DNA of 64,000 nucleotides from NCBI GenBank assembly GCA_011087645.1, contig JAALLF010000006.1, positions 124,001-188,000 of the forward strand, read 5' to 3'. The stretch is from Alphaproteobacteria bacterium. GTDB taxonomy: Bacteria; Pseudomonadota; Alphaproteobacteria; UBA6615. Shown in pieces: positions 18,159-25,417 of the stretch. Both the position numbers and the translations under genes were made by a program. The first letter of the stretch is position 1, and every line of letters begins with the position of its first letter. The notes beneath the pieces were generated by a model. The model saw nothing but the letters and a program-made list of their open reading frames with translations. It did no database searches and was not told where the DNA came from.

Positions 18159-19081
18159 CAAGAACCGGGGTTCAGGGGTTCATCCACTCGGGCAGCCCGG
18201 GCATCGTTACGCTCGCGGATCGCCAGATAGGTGGCGCCGACAAAGATCATGGTCCCGCCAATCCAGGTGAATGTATCGGGCACTTCGGCAAATAGAACAA
18301 AGCCGAAGAGCGACGCCCAAACCAACTTGAAGAAGTCTATCGGCATAATCACCGCCGTATCGGCCAGCTTCAATGCCTGCGTCAGCGTCAAATGACCGGC
18401 CGTGCCGACTAAACCCATGATCAGCATCAGGCCGTATTGCTCTAACGTTGGCCATGTCCAAACAAACAATGCCGGGATCAACGATAGGGGCGTCATGATC
18501 GCGACCATGTAGACGATGATCGTCGGCGTCGCGTCTTTGCGGCCGAGCGATTTGATGATGACCAGGACGATGCCCCAAATAAAAGTCGAGATAAGGATCA
18601 GCAGCGGGCCGGTTTCCAGGGCGACAAAGCCCGGACGCAAGACCACCAGCACACCGGCAAAGCCGAATAACAACGCCGCCCAGCGCCGCCAACGAAACAT
18701 CTCACCAAGGAACAAGACCGCCAGCGCCGCGGCGAATAGCGGCGCGCCGAAGGTCAGCGCATTGGCGGTCGCCAAAGGCGTGGTGACAATACCGACAAAA
18801 AACATCGACATGGCGAGTACGTGACCAATCGATCGGATGACATGGGTCTGCACCCGCTCGGTGCGAAACAGGCCCCAGCCGTAGCGCATGATCAGAATGA
18901 TCGCGATCGGCAGTCCGAAGAAATTTCGGAAGAAGGCGACTTCGAAGGGATGCAGTTGAGTTGTCAGCTCGCGGATGAACGAGTGCATCGACACGATCAT
19001 GATGGTCGTTAAAAACATCCAAGCCATGCCCTGGACGCTGGCCGGCAGACGGCTCAATGCGGATGTGTTCAATACGCTCAA
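18158..19081 (-). CDS. EamA-family (DMT) transporter, first gene of the polyketide operon
   Basis: This ten-helix transporter contains FIRELTTQLHPFEVAFFRN, LATANALTFGAPLFAAALAV and IMPIDFFKLVWASLFGFVLF, the usual EamA landmarks. The start is uncertain: a TTG at 19081 has GGAG seven bases upstream, while the next ATG in frame is at 19027; an open frame to 19183 has no good start and would run into the divergent gene's leader. Because it overlaps the polyketide synthase gene, it may export that pathway's product, which is inference only. Confidence 0.82.
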   Translation of the reverse strand: MSVLNTSALSRLPASVQGMAWMFLTTIMIVSMHSFIRELTTQLHPFEVAFFRNFFGLPIAIILIMRYGWGLFRTERVQTHVIRSIGHVLAMSMFFVGIVTTPLATANALTFGAPLFAAALAVLFLGEMFRWRRWAALLFGFAGVLVVLRPGFVALETGPLLILISTFIWGIVLVIIKSLGRKDATPTIIVYMVAIMTPLSLIPALFVWTWPTLEQYGLMLIMGLVGTAGHLTLTQALKLADTAVIMPIDFFKLVWASLFGFVLFAEVPDTFTWIGGTMIFVGATYLAIRERNDARAARVDEPLNPGS

Positions 19082-19188
19082 AAATGATACTCCAACGGTA
19101 TGGCGGTTCGGTTGTGCGCCTGTCGCGATTACCGCAAAATGGCGGGAAGAATGAAACGGCTCAACGAGCCGGCCAGGAGACAAGAACG

Positions 19189-19509
19189 ATGATCACCGCA
19201 ATTGTCCAGTTCAAAGTCGATGACGATGTCGATCGTGACCAAATATTGACCAACATGGGGAATGCCGCGCCGCGTTTCGAAAGCGTGCCTGGCCTGATCC
19301 GCAAGAATTTTCTGCTCGACACGGATCGCCGCGTCGGCGGCGGCATTTACACCTGGGAAACCCGCGAAGCAGCGGAGAAACTTTACGCCGAGGGCGGCCC
19401 CTGGCGCGAAGCGATCCGTAACGCCTACGGCGTCGACCCGGAAATCACTTGGTTCGAGACCCCGATCATCGTCGATAATACATTGGGCGAGATAAAAACA
19501 GCCGACTAG
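19189..19509 (+). CDS. YdhR-like / antibiotic biosynthesis monooxygenase-fold protein
   Basis: This 106-residue protein has the ferredoxin-like dimeric alpha/beta-barrel pattern of the YdhR group: MITAIVQFKVDDD, VPGLIRKNFLLD, GGGIYTWETREAAEKLY and ITWFETPIIVDN. These small proteins are annotated as putative monooxygenases, mostly without proven substrate. AGGAG at 19175-19179 precedes the ATG at 19189. It is divergent from the polyketide operon and sits 28 bases before the MECR-like reductase, so both probably form one transcript. Confidence 0.8.
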   Translation: MITAIVQFKVDDDVDRDQILTNMGNAAPRFESVPGLIRKNFLLDTDRRVGGGIYTWETREAAEKLYAEGGPWREAIRNAYGVDPEITWFETPIIVDNTLGEIKTAD

Positions 19510-19537
19510 ACAATCGTTATCAAAGGAAATCCCCGCC

Positions 19538-20539
19538 ATGGGCACGATCAAGAAAGCCGTTCAATTCGCCCGCACCGGCAACCCGCCCGATGTGGTCGAG
19601 GTGGTCGATATGGAAACCGCCCCGGTCGGCCCCGGCGACGTGCTGATCGATGTGGAAGCGGCGTCGATCAATCCGTCGCACCTGCTGACATTGTCCGGCG
19701 GTTACGGGGTCCAGCCCGAATTGCCCGCTGTGCCCGGCGCCGAGGGCATCGGCAAGATCGTCGAAGTGGGCAGCGACGTGACCAACGTCAAACCGGGCGA
19801 CCGCGTCATGATCCCGCCCTATACCGGCACCTGGCGGCAACAAGCCGTGGTGCCAGCCGACCGCATCACGGTCACCTTCCCGTCCGACGGCGATCCCACC
19901 CAAATGGCGATGATCATGGCCAATCCGCCGACCGCCTGGCTATTGTTGAAAACCGTGGTTGATTTGAAGCCCGGCGACTGGGTGATCCAAAACGCCGCCA
20001 ATTCGGCGGTCGGCCAATACACCATGCAGTTGGCAAAAATATACGGACTCAAAACCGTCAATGTGGTCCGCCGCGACGGTCTGGAAGATATCATTGCCGG
20101 CGCCGGCGGCGATGTTTGTGCGGTCGACGGGCCCGATTTGGGCGAACGGATCAAAGCGGCGACCGGCGACGCCGAGATCAAACTCGGCATCGACGCGGTG
20201 GCCGGCGAAAGTACGCAACAGATGGCCGACTGCTTGGCTGATAACGCGGTGATCGCCAATTACGGTCTGCTATCGGGCCAGCCCTGCCATTTGTCGCCCA
20301 ACGATATCATCTTCCGCAATCTCAGCCTGCGCGGCGTATGGCTTACCAAATGGCTGCAGGGCCGAGACTCTACGCCGGAATCGCGCGCCACCGTCTATGA
20401 GGAACTGCGCGGCTATATCATCGAGGGCCGCATGCGCGCGGAAGTCGAGGCAACCTACCCGTTGGCGGACATCAAGGAGGCGGTGGCCCACGCGCTGCGG
20501 CCGCGCAAGGGCAAGGTGATCATCCTACCGAACGGCTAG
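19538..20539 (+). CDS. Zinc-independent MDR reductase, MECR (2-enoyl thioester reductase)-like
   Basis: The 333-residue enzyme matches mitochondrial-type 2-enoyl thioester reductases: AASINPSHLLTLSGGYG, the cofactor loop QNAANSAVGQ followed by LAKIYGLKTVNVVR, and no structural zinc cysteines. Such enzymes reduce enoyl-CoA or enoyl-ACP with NADPH; general quinone-oxidoreductase-like activity is also possible. It follows the YdhR-like gene closely and precedes a DM13 gene by 12 bases. Confidence 0.85.
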   Translation: MGTIKKAVQFARTGNPPDVVEVVDMETAPVGPGDVLIDVEAASINPSHLLTLSGGYGVQPELPAVPGAEGIGKIVEVGSDVTNVKPGDRVMIPPYTGTWRQQAVVPADRITVTFPSDGDPTQMAMIMANPPTAWLLLKTVVDLKPGDWVIQNAANSAVGQYTMQLAKIYGLKTVNVVRRDGLEDIIAGAGGDVCAVDGPDLGERIKAATGDAEIKLGIDAVAGESTQQMADCLADNAVIANYGLLSGQPCHLSPNDIIFRNLSLRGVWLTKWLQGRDSTPESRATVYEELRGYIIEGRMRAEVEATYPLADIKEAVAHALRPRKGKVIILPNG

Positions 20540-20551
20540 GCTGGAGCCCGA

Positions 20552-21037
20552 ATGACCGCATATCCGTCCCGCCGCCGTCTTCTTCAAACAACGCTCGGCA
20601 TGCTGTTGCTGGGGCTCAGCGGCGGGCCGGCGCAATCGCGCATGGTGGAGTTGGCAGCCTCCGACAAGCGCCTGGCGGAGCCCCTGCCGGTCGGCGCCGA
20701 AACCGTACGCAGCGGAGAATTACGCGACGGCGATCCGGTCCATCGGGGATCTGGCGGCGCGCTAATACTGAAACTTCCCGACGGCCGCCATATAGTGCGT
20801 CTGGAAAATCTGGAAGTGGTGCCGGGCCCCAACCTGCTAGTTTACCTGGTCGGCCACGAAGACCCGCTTTTTCCCGAAGATGTCACTGCCGACTTCCGCA
20901 GTCTCGGCCGCCTTAAAAGCCTGATCGGCGATCAGAACTACCCAGTCCCTGAAGGCGTCGATATCAGCGCCTATGGCAGCATCGTCGTGTGGTGCGACAC
21001 CTTCATGCTGCAGTTCGCCGTCGCTGCGCTTAACTAG
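20552..21037 (+). CDS. DM13-domain protein with Tat-like signal
   Basis: The 161-residue product opens with SRRRLLQTTLGMLLLGLSGG, a twin-arginine-like export signal. The mature part is a DM13 domain: HRGSGGALILKLPDGRHIVRL, YLVGHEDP and the C-terminal VVWCDTFMLQFAVAAL with the near-invariant cysteine. DM13 domains are proposed electron-transfer modules of the DOMON/cytochrome b561 world. No cytochrome partner is visible nearby. The gene converges on a small membrane protein with stops overlapping by four bases. Confidence 0.83.
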   Translation: MTAYPSRRRLLQTTLGMLLLGLSGGPAQSRMVELAASDKRLAEPLPVGAETVRSGELRDGDPVHRGSGGALILKLPDGRHIVRLENLEVVPGPNLLVYLVGHEDPLFPEDVTADFRSLGRLKSLIGDQNYPVPEGVDISAYGSIVVWCDTFMLQFAVAALN

Positions 21038-21333
21038 TCGCCCGACCGCAGCGCTTCGATGCGCCGGTCGATCGGGGTTATCAGGGTCGAAAACCGCGCG
21101 GCCAGCCAGCCTAGCGGCCGGGACCAGTCGAGCCTGGTGAACAATAGTAGGAACGGCAGTATGGTCAGCGCCGCCAAGACCAGCCTAACGCCTTCGCGGG
21201 CGTCGAACAGGCGCGGCCACCATAGTCCGAATTGCAGCACCGCATAGACGGCTAGCCCAACGAAGGCAGCTGCGAAGAGCGCGAAAAGCGCGGTCAATAA
21301 CCAGCGCAGTCCGTACAAAGCGCGCAGGCGCAC
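21034..21333 (-). CDS. Small membrane protein of unknown function
   Basis: This 99-residue protein has two hydrophobic helices (LLTALFALFAAAFVGLAVYA and LVLAALTILPFLLLF) and short charged ends. I chose the GTG at 21333 because GGGGGAGG lies just upstream and it follows the SDR gene by 19 bases; a longer frame to 21441 would overlap that gene. Not recognised. Confidence 0.6.
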   Translation of the reverse strand: MRLRALYGLRWLLTALFALFAAAFVGLAVYAVLQFGLWWPRLFDAREGVRLVLAALTILPFLLLFTRLDWSRPLGWLAARFSTLITPIDRRIEALRSGD

Positions 21334-21352
21334 GACGTCGCCTCCCCCGCGG

Positions 21353-22078
21353 CTAGAACTTCTCGACCCAGGGCCGTAATTCAACTTCCCAGGTCCAGGC
21401 GCTACGGTGTTGGCGGTGAAGATCGAGATAGCTGCGCGCAATCGCGTCGGGATCGAGCAGGCTGTCAGTCACCTGCCCGTCCTGTCCATCGGACAGGCTA
21501 CGGGTGGTGCGCGGATCGTCGGGGCCTTTGCTGATGCCGCCGTCAATAACAAAGTGGCCGACATGAATATTCTGCGGCGACAATTCGCGGGCCATGGCCT
21601 GCGCCAAGCCGCGCAGGCCGAACTTGCCCATGGCGAACGGCGCCGACTGGGGATAGCCCTTCACACTGGCCGAGGCGCCGGTAAATAGGATCGTCCCGCT
21701 GCCGCGCGGCAGCATTAGTTGTGCCGCCTTCTGGCCCACTAGGAACCCGGCATAGCAACTCACCATCACCGCCGTTTTAACCGCCTCACGATCGACCTCG
21801 GTAATCGGGCCGCGGGCCCGGGCGCTTGCGTTGTAGACGACGATGTCCGGGGTGCCGAGATCAGAGGCCACCGCGTCAAATAACTGGTCGACCTGGTCGC
21901 CGTCGGCGGCATCGCAAGAATAGGCTCTCGCGCCGGTCTCCTCGCAAATTGGCGCTAATTTCCCCGCATCACGCGCCGCCATCGCCACCGACATCCCTTC
22001 GCTGGCGAATAAACGCGCCAAGGATCCGCTGAGACCGCTGCCGGCGCCGACGATTACTGCAATTTCCTGTTCGGCCAT
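21353..22078 (-). CDS. SDR-like protein with Phe in place of the catalytic Tyr
   Basis: This 241-residue Rossmann protein begins AVIVGAGSGLSGSLARLFA. The normal Y-x-x-x-K reads F148-A-M-G-K152, and the usual catalytic serine 13 residues earlier is alanine, while N83 of the NAS turn remains. I recall a widespread SDR subgroup with the layout FTGASAS...FAMGKFGLR...HVxHVVIDG, which this fits, so the change is likely inherited by the group rather than a local loss. Function unknown. Its upstream region carries a 16-bp perfect palindrome. Confidence 0.8.
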   Translation of the reverse strand: MAEQEIAVIVGAGSGLSGSLARLFASEGMSVAMAARDAGKLAPICEETGARAYSCDAADGDQVDQLFDAVASDLGTPDIVVYNASARARGPITEVDREAVKTAVMVSCYAGFLVGQKAAQLMLPRGSGTILFTGASASVKGYPQSAPFAMGKFGLRGLAQAMARELSPQNIHVGHFVIDGGISKGPDDPRTTRSLSDGQDGQVTDSLLDPDAIARSYLDLHRQHRSAWTWEVELRPWVEKF

Positions 22079-22104
22079 GATTTTCCTCTGTTTCCGCGCG
22101 GTCC

Positions 22105-22120
22105 CGGCGGTTAACCGCCG
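22105..22120. promoter_or_regulatory. 16-bp perfect palindrome in divergent promoter region
   Basis: CGGCGGTTAACCGCCG is fully self-complementary. It lies 27 bases before the SDR-like start and in the 186-base divergent region ahead of the malonyl-CoA decarboxylase gene, where an operator would be expected. Which regulator binds it, if any, is unknown. Confidence 0.45.
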
Positions 22121-22264
22121 AATACCACGCCTGATTACTAATTATACCGCTAAACCGGCACCCCGGTTAAGTAAGCGTCCGACCGTCAAAGCAAAGAAAT
22201 TCACGAAAAATTCTTTATTGCTGTGCTTGCTTAGATAGCAGTCGCTCTCCAGTTTAGGGACACG

Positions 22265-23686
22265 ATGGCCGATACGACAGTCAGCAATGGGTTTTTGGTG
22301 CGTACCCGCGGGTTACTGCGGCGTGCCCTTCAGGACGTGGTCAATGTCGCCAGCCGCGACCGCAGTACGCCGCTGCGCCCCGATCTGCCCGACGACGACC
22401 TGAAAATCCTGCAAGAACGCATCGACGCCAGCCTGTCGGGGCGTGGCGGCGAAGCCTCGGCGCGCGGCAACGCGGCGCAACTCGGCCGCTATTACCTCGA
22501 CCTGAACGACGACGGAAGGCTGCGGTTTTTCCAACTGCTCGCTACCGAATATGGCGTCGAGCAAGAGGGGCTGAACCGGGCCATGGATAACGTCCGAGCA
22601 GCGGAAAACAACCCGGCGGACTATGCGCGGGCGGTCGACCGGTTGCGCGAGTGCTTACGATCACCAAGGACAAAACTATTCAGGAATTTTAATAGCTTAA
22701 GCCACGGTGTTAAATTTTTAGTCGATATGCGCGCCGACCTGCGAGGCCTGCTCAGAGGCAATCCGGAGTTGCGGCCAGTCGACAGCGAGCTGCGCTCCTT
22801 ACTGAGCGGCTGGTTCGACGCCGGATTTCTCGAATTGCGCCATGTGACCTGGGCGGCGCCGGCCGATCTGCTGGAAAAGCTCATCGCCTACGAAGCCGTG
22901 CACGAGATCCAGTCCTGGACCGACTTAAAGAACCGGCTTGAATCGGACCGCCGCTGCTATGCGTTTTTCCACCCCAATATGCCCGACGAGCCGCTGATTT
23001 TCGTCGAAGTGGCGCTAGTCGATGGCCTGGCCGACAATGTGCAGACCCTGCTCGACGAATCCGCACCGACCGGCGACCCCGAAGACGCCAACACCGCTAT
23101 TTTCTATTCGATTTCCAACGCGCAGCGCGGCTTATCCGGTGTCAGTTTCGGCGATTTCCTGATCAAACAGGTGGTCGACGATTTGTCCCACGAGCTGCCC
23201 AATCTGAAGACTTTCGCCACCCTATCGCCGATCCCCGGCTTTCGCGCCTGGCTCGATTCACGGCTCGACGCGGGGGCCGAGCTGCTTAACCAGGACCAGG
23301 AAACACAACTCGCCGGACTGGCCGGCGACACTGGCGGCGCGCCGTCCTTACAGGCCCTGCTCGACCGGCCCCACTGGTATCAAGACGAAGCCATCGTGAC
23401 GGTACTACAGCCCATTCTGCTCCATTTGGTGGCCGGCTATTTGCTTTACCAACGGCGGGAATCAGCCGGTACGGCGCTAGATTCGGTCGCCCATTTTCAT
23501 CTCAGCAACGGCGCCCAGGTGGAACGGGTCAATTGGCTCGCCGATCTCTCGGACCGAGGGTTGCAGCAATCGGCCGGGATGATGGTGAATTATCTCTACG
23601 CGTTGAACCAGATCTCGGATAATCACGAGGCCTATGTCACGGGCAGCGAGATACCCGCCTCTAGCGCCGTTAAAAACTTACTTTAA
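22265..23686 (+). CDS. Malonyl-CoA decarboxylase
   Basis: This 473-residue enzyme matches malonyl-CoA decarboxylases: a helical N-terminal domain (about residues 1-190) and a GNAT-like catalytic domain with HPNMPDEPLIFVEVAL, IFYSISNAQRGLSGVSFGDF and LKTFATLSPIPGFRAW. The essential histidine and serine are expected in VAHFHLSNGAQVERVNWLAD near the C-terminus, where the HLSNGA block is conserved. It turns malonyl-CoA into acetyl-CoA, in malonate catabolism or to control malonyl-CoA levels. No malonyl-CoA synthetase is nearby. Confidence 0.94.
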   Translation: MADTTVSNGFLVRTRGLLRRALQDVVNVASRDRSTPLRPDLPDDDLKILQERIDASLSGRGGEASARGNAAQLGRYYLDLNDDGRLRFFQLLATEYGVEQEGLNRAMDNVRAAENNPADYARAVDRLRECLRSPRTKLFRNFNSLSHGVKFLVDMRADLRGLLRGNPELRPVDSELRSLLSGWFDAGFLELRHVTWAAPADLLEKLIAYEAVHEIQSWTDLKNRLESDRRCYAFFHPNMPDEPLIFVEVALVDGLADNVQTLLDESAPTGDPEDANTAIFYSISNAQRGLSGVSFGDFLIKQVVDDLSHELPNLKTFATLSPIPGFRAWLDSRLDAGAELLNQDQETQLAGLAGDTGGAPSLQALLDRPHWYQDEAIVTVLQPILLHLVAGYLLYQRRESAGTALDSVAHFHLSNGAQVERVNWLADLSDRGLQQSAGMMVNYLYALNQISDNHEAYVTGSEIPASSAVKNLL

Positions 23687-23716
23687 TCTTAAGCTACAAG
23701 TGATTATCGACTGATA

Positions 23717-23733
23717 CTGATATCTTATATCAG
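23717..23733. terminator. Possible bidirectional terminator hairpin
   Basis: CTGATAT and ATATCAG form a 7-bp stem with a three-base loop between the convergent malonyl-CoA decarboxylase and hydrolase genes. The stem is AT-rich and has no long T tract, so termination is uncertain. Confidence 0.3.
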
Positions 23734-24305
23734 CCCGATGAGCGTGCGCTTTCGGCATTCAGATAGAAGATATGGCGGCCGATCTGCGGTCCGACGACAA
23801 ACGCTTCGCGCCAATACGGGCTGACATAATCGGCGTGGTACCACAGGGCGCCGCCGGTCGGGTCCGCAGTCTGGCCATTATAGACAAACCAGGCGATCAG
23901 ACGGGACGCATTCCACGCAACCTCATTACGCGGTTCGTCGCTGCGGCCATCGCACCACCAGGAAAACTGACAGCGGTGACGGCGCTGTTCGCCGCCCTGG
24001 CGCACAACCTTGCAAACCGTGTCCGGAAAACGGTCGCTGGCAAGACGGTTCAAGACCACATGGCCAACCGCCAACATGCCGTCGACCGGCTCGCTACGGG
24101 CTTCGAAATAGATGTTTTGCGCCAGGCAGGTAACTTCGTCGCTGAGGGCGATCTGCTTCGAGATGGAGATAAGCTGGCTCTTCGTCACTTTAGCGGGTTC
24201 CGCTGACGAGGGCGTGGCAACGCCCAAGGCCACCACGCTGAAGCCGGCGATGATCGCGGCTTTGGCTGAAAAGCTCTTTGCAAACCTGGCATAAAATCCT
24301 GTCAC
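23730..24305 (-). CDS. SleB/CwlJ-type cell wall hydrolase
   Basis: The 191-residue product has an N-terminal export signal ending near PSSAEPA and a SleB/CwlJ lytic transglycosylase-like domain: TCLAQNIYFEARSEP with the expected catalytic glutamate, then GHVVLNRLASDRFPDTVCKVV and GALWYHADYVSPYW. It should cut peptidoglycan in the periplasm. I chose the GTG at 24305, preceded by GAGGAG eight bases upstream, over a TTG at 24329. Four cysteines in the mature part may form disulfides. Confidence 0.88.
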   Translation of the reverse strand: MTGFYARFAKSFSAKAAIIAGFSVVALGVATPSSAEPAKVTKSQLISISKQIALSDEVTCLAQNIYFEARSEPVDGMLAVGHVVLNRLASDRFPDTVCKVVRQGGEQRRHRCQFSWWCDGRSDEPRNEVAWNASRLIAWFVYNGQTADPTGGALWYHADYVSPYWREAFVVGPQIGRHIFYLNAESARSSG

Positions 24306-24364
24306 GGGCGCGGCTCCTCTCGGGTCCAATTCGTAAACGAAGTGTTAATAAAATGGACGCAGCC

Positions 24365-24515
24365 GAGAGATAACTCAATCAAAACAGTATATAATATAAG
24401 TAATATTGTCATAAAATTTTACTTTAATTTTATATATTAAGCATAACGCGATTTTAATACATTATTTTCTTTATGTAATTAGGAATTATTTAGTTAACGC
24501 CAAACCCAGGAGCGG
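24365..24515. other. Strongly AT-rich intergenic tract
   Basis: About 150 bases of mostly A and T lie in an otherwise GC-rich window, between the hydrolase start and the SOS promoter. It includes an 8-bp inverted repeat (ATAAAATT at 24411-24418 and AATTTTAT at 24426-24433). No gene is seen. It may carry the hydrolase promoter or act as a bendable upstream element. Confidence 0.6.
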
Positions 24516-24557
24516 GCTATACCCGCACATCCTCGCATGAAAATATTTGGCTTCGCG

Positions 24558-24586
24558 TTGACTCAACACCTCTTCCCGATTAGAAC
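24558..24586 (+). promoter_or_regulatory. Promoter of the imuA-imuB-dnaE2 operon
   Basis: TTGACT at 24558-24563 and TAGAAC at 24581-24586 are separated by exactly 17 bases, a good housekeeping-sigma layout. The -10 element overlaps the LexA operator, as expected for repression. Confidence 0.7.
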
Positions 24587-24597
24587 AAAACAAGAAC
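24583..24597 (+). promoter_or_regulatory. LexA (SOS) box
   Basis: GAAC-AAAACAA-GAAC is an exact match to the alphaproteobacterial LexA operator (two GAAC/GTTC half-sites seven bases apart in direct orientation). It ends 13 bases before the imuA start codon and covers the -10 element. Confidence 0.88.
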
Positions 24598-24610
24598 ATA
24601 TGGATATCCC

Positions 24611-25417
24611 ATGGCGATCGATAATGCAACCCTGAGCCGCTTGCGCGGGCGGATTTCCGCTCTCGAAGGCACCGCCCTCGACGGTAGCGAAGCCCCCCGC
24701 GCCGTCTCGTTTGGCCTGGCTGCTGTCGACGATCATTTGCCGACAGGCGGGCTGGCGGGCGGATCCGTGCACGAAATTACCGGCGGCAGCGGCAGCGCCA
24801 CGGCCTTTGCCGCCGCCCTGGCCGGTCGCGCCCAGCGGCTGCATCGCCCGCCCCTCGTGTGGATCGCGCCGCGGATCGACCAGCGCGAAAGCTTATACGG
24901 CCCGGGGTTGGCCGCCTTCGGCCTCGACCCGGTGGCGCTTACCGTCGTTCGGATCCCAGGCCACGGCCGCAAGGGCGCGGCACAAGCGCTGTGGGCCATG
25001 GAAGAAGCCTTACGCACGCCGGCCATTGGCGCGGTCTGCGCGGAAATCGACGCGGTCGACCTGACCGCAAGCCGCCGCCTGCAATTGGCCGCCGAAGCCG
25101 GCGGCACCTTTGGACTGCTACTACGCGGCAGCGTCAGCAATGACAGCGCCGCCGTGCCACCGATCGCCAGCGTCACCCGCTGGCGCATCACCGCGGCGCC
25201 CAGCGGCCCCGCCTGGCCCACTTCCCTTCTCGGAATAACCCGCTGGCAGGTGGAATTACTGCGCGTGCGCGGCGGACAACCCTATCACTGGCTCTTGGAA
25301 TGGCGTCATGACCCGATCGATGAAACGGCGGGTGGTTTCGCTCTGGCTGCCGCGTCTGGCGACCGACCGGCTATGCCGGCAGCGGAGCAAACCCTCCCTC
25401 TCGCCCGCACCGGCTAA
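24611..25417 (+). CDS. imuA: ImuA, SOS mutagenesis accessory protein
   Basis: This 268-residue RecA-like protein is the first gene of the damage-inducible mutasome. Recognisable parts are FGLAAVDDHLPTGGLAGGSV, with a degenerate Walker-type loop, and LVWIAPRIDQRESLYGPGL and GLLLRG. ImuA is needed with ImuB and DnaE2 for error-prone translesion synthesis. The 3' end overlaps imuB by 110 bases in another frame, an unusually long overlap. A LexA box lies directly upstream. Confidence 0.9.
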   Translation: MAIDNATLSRLRGRISALEGTALDGSEAPRAVSFGLAAVDDHLPTGGLAGGSVHEITGGSGSATAFAAALAGRAQRLHRPPLVWIAPRIDQRESLYGPGLAAFGLDPVALTVVRIPGHGRKGAAQALWAMEEALRTPAIGAVCAEIDAVDLTASRRLQLAAEAGGTFGLLLRGSVSNDSAAVPPIASVTRWRITAAPSGPAWPTSLLGITRWQVELLRVRGGQPYHWLLEWRHDPIDETAGGFALAAASGDRPAMPAAEQTLPLARTG

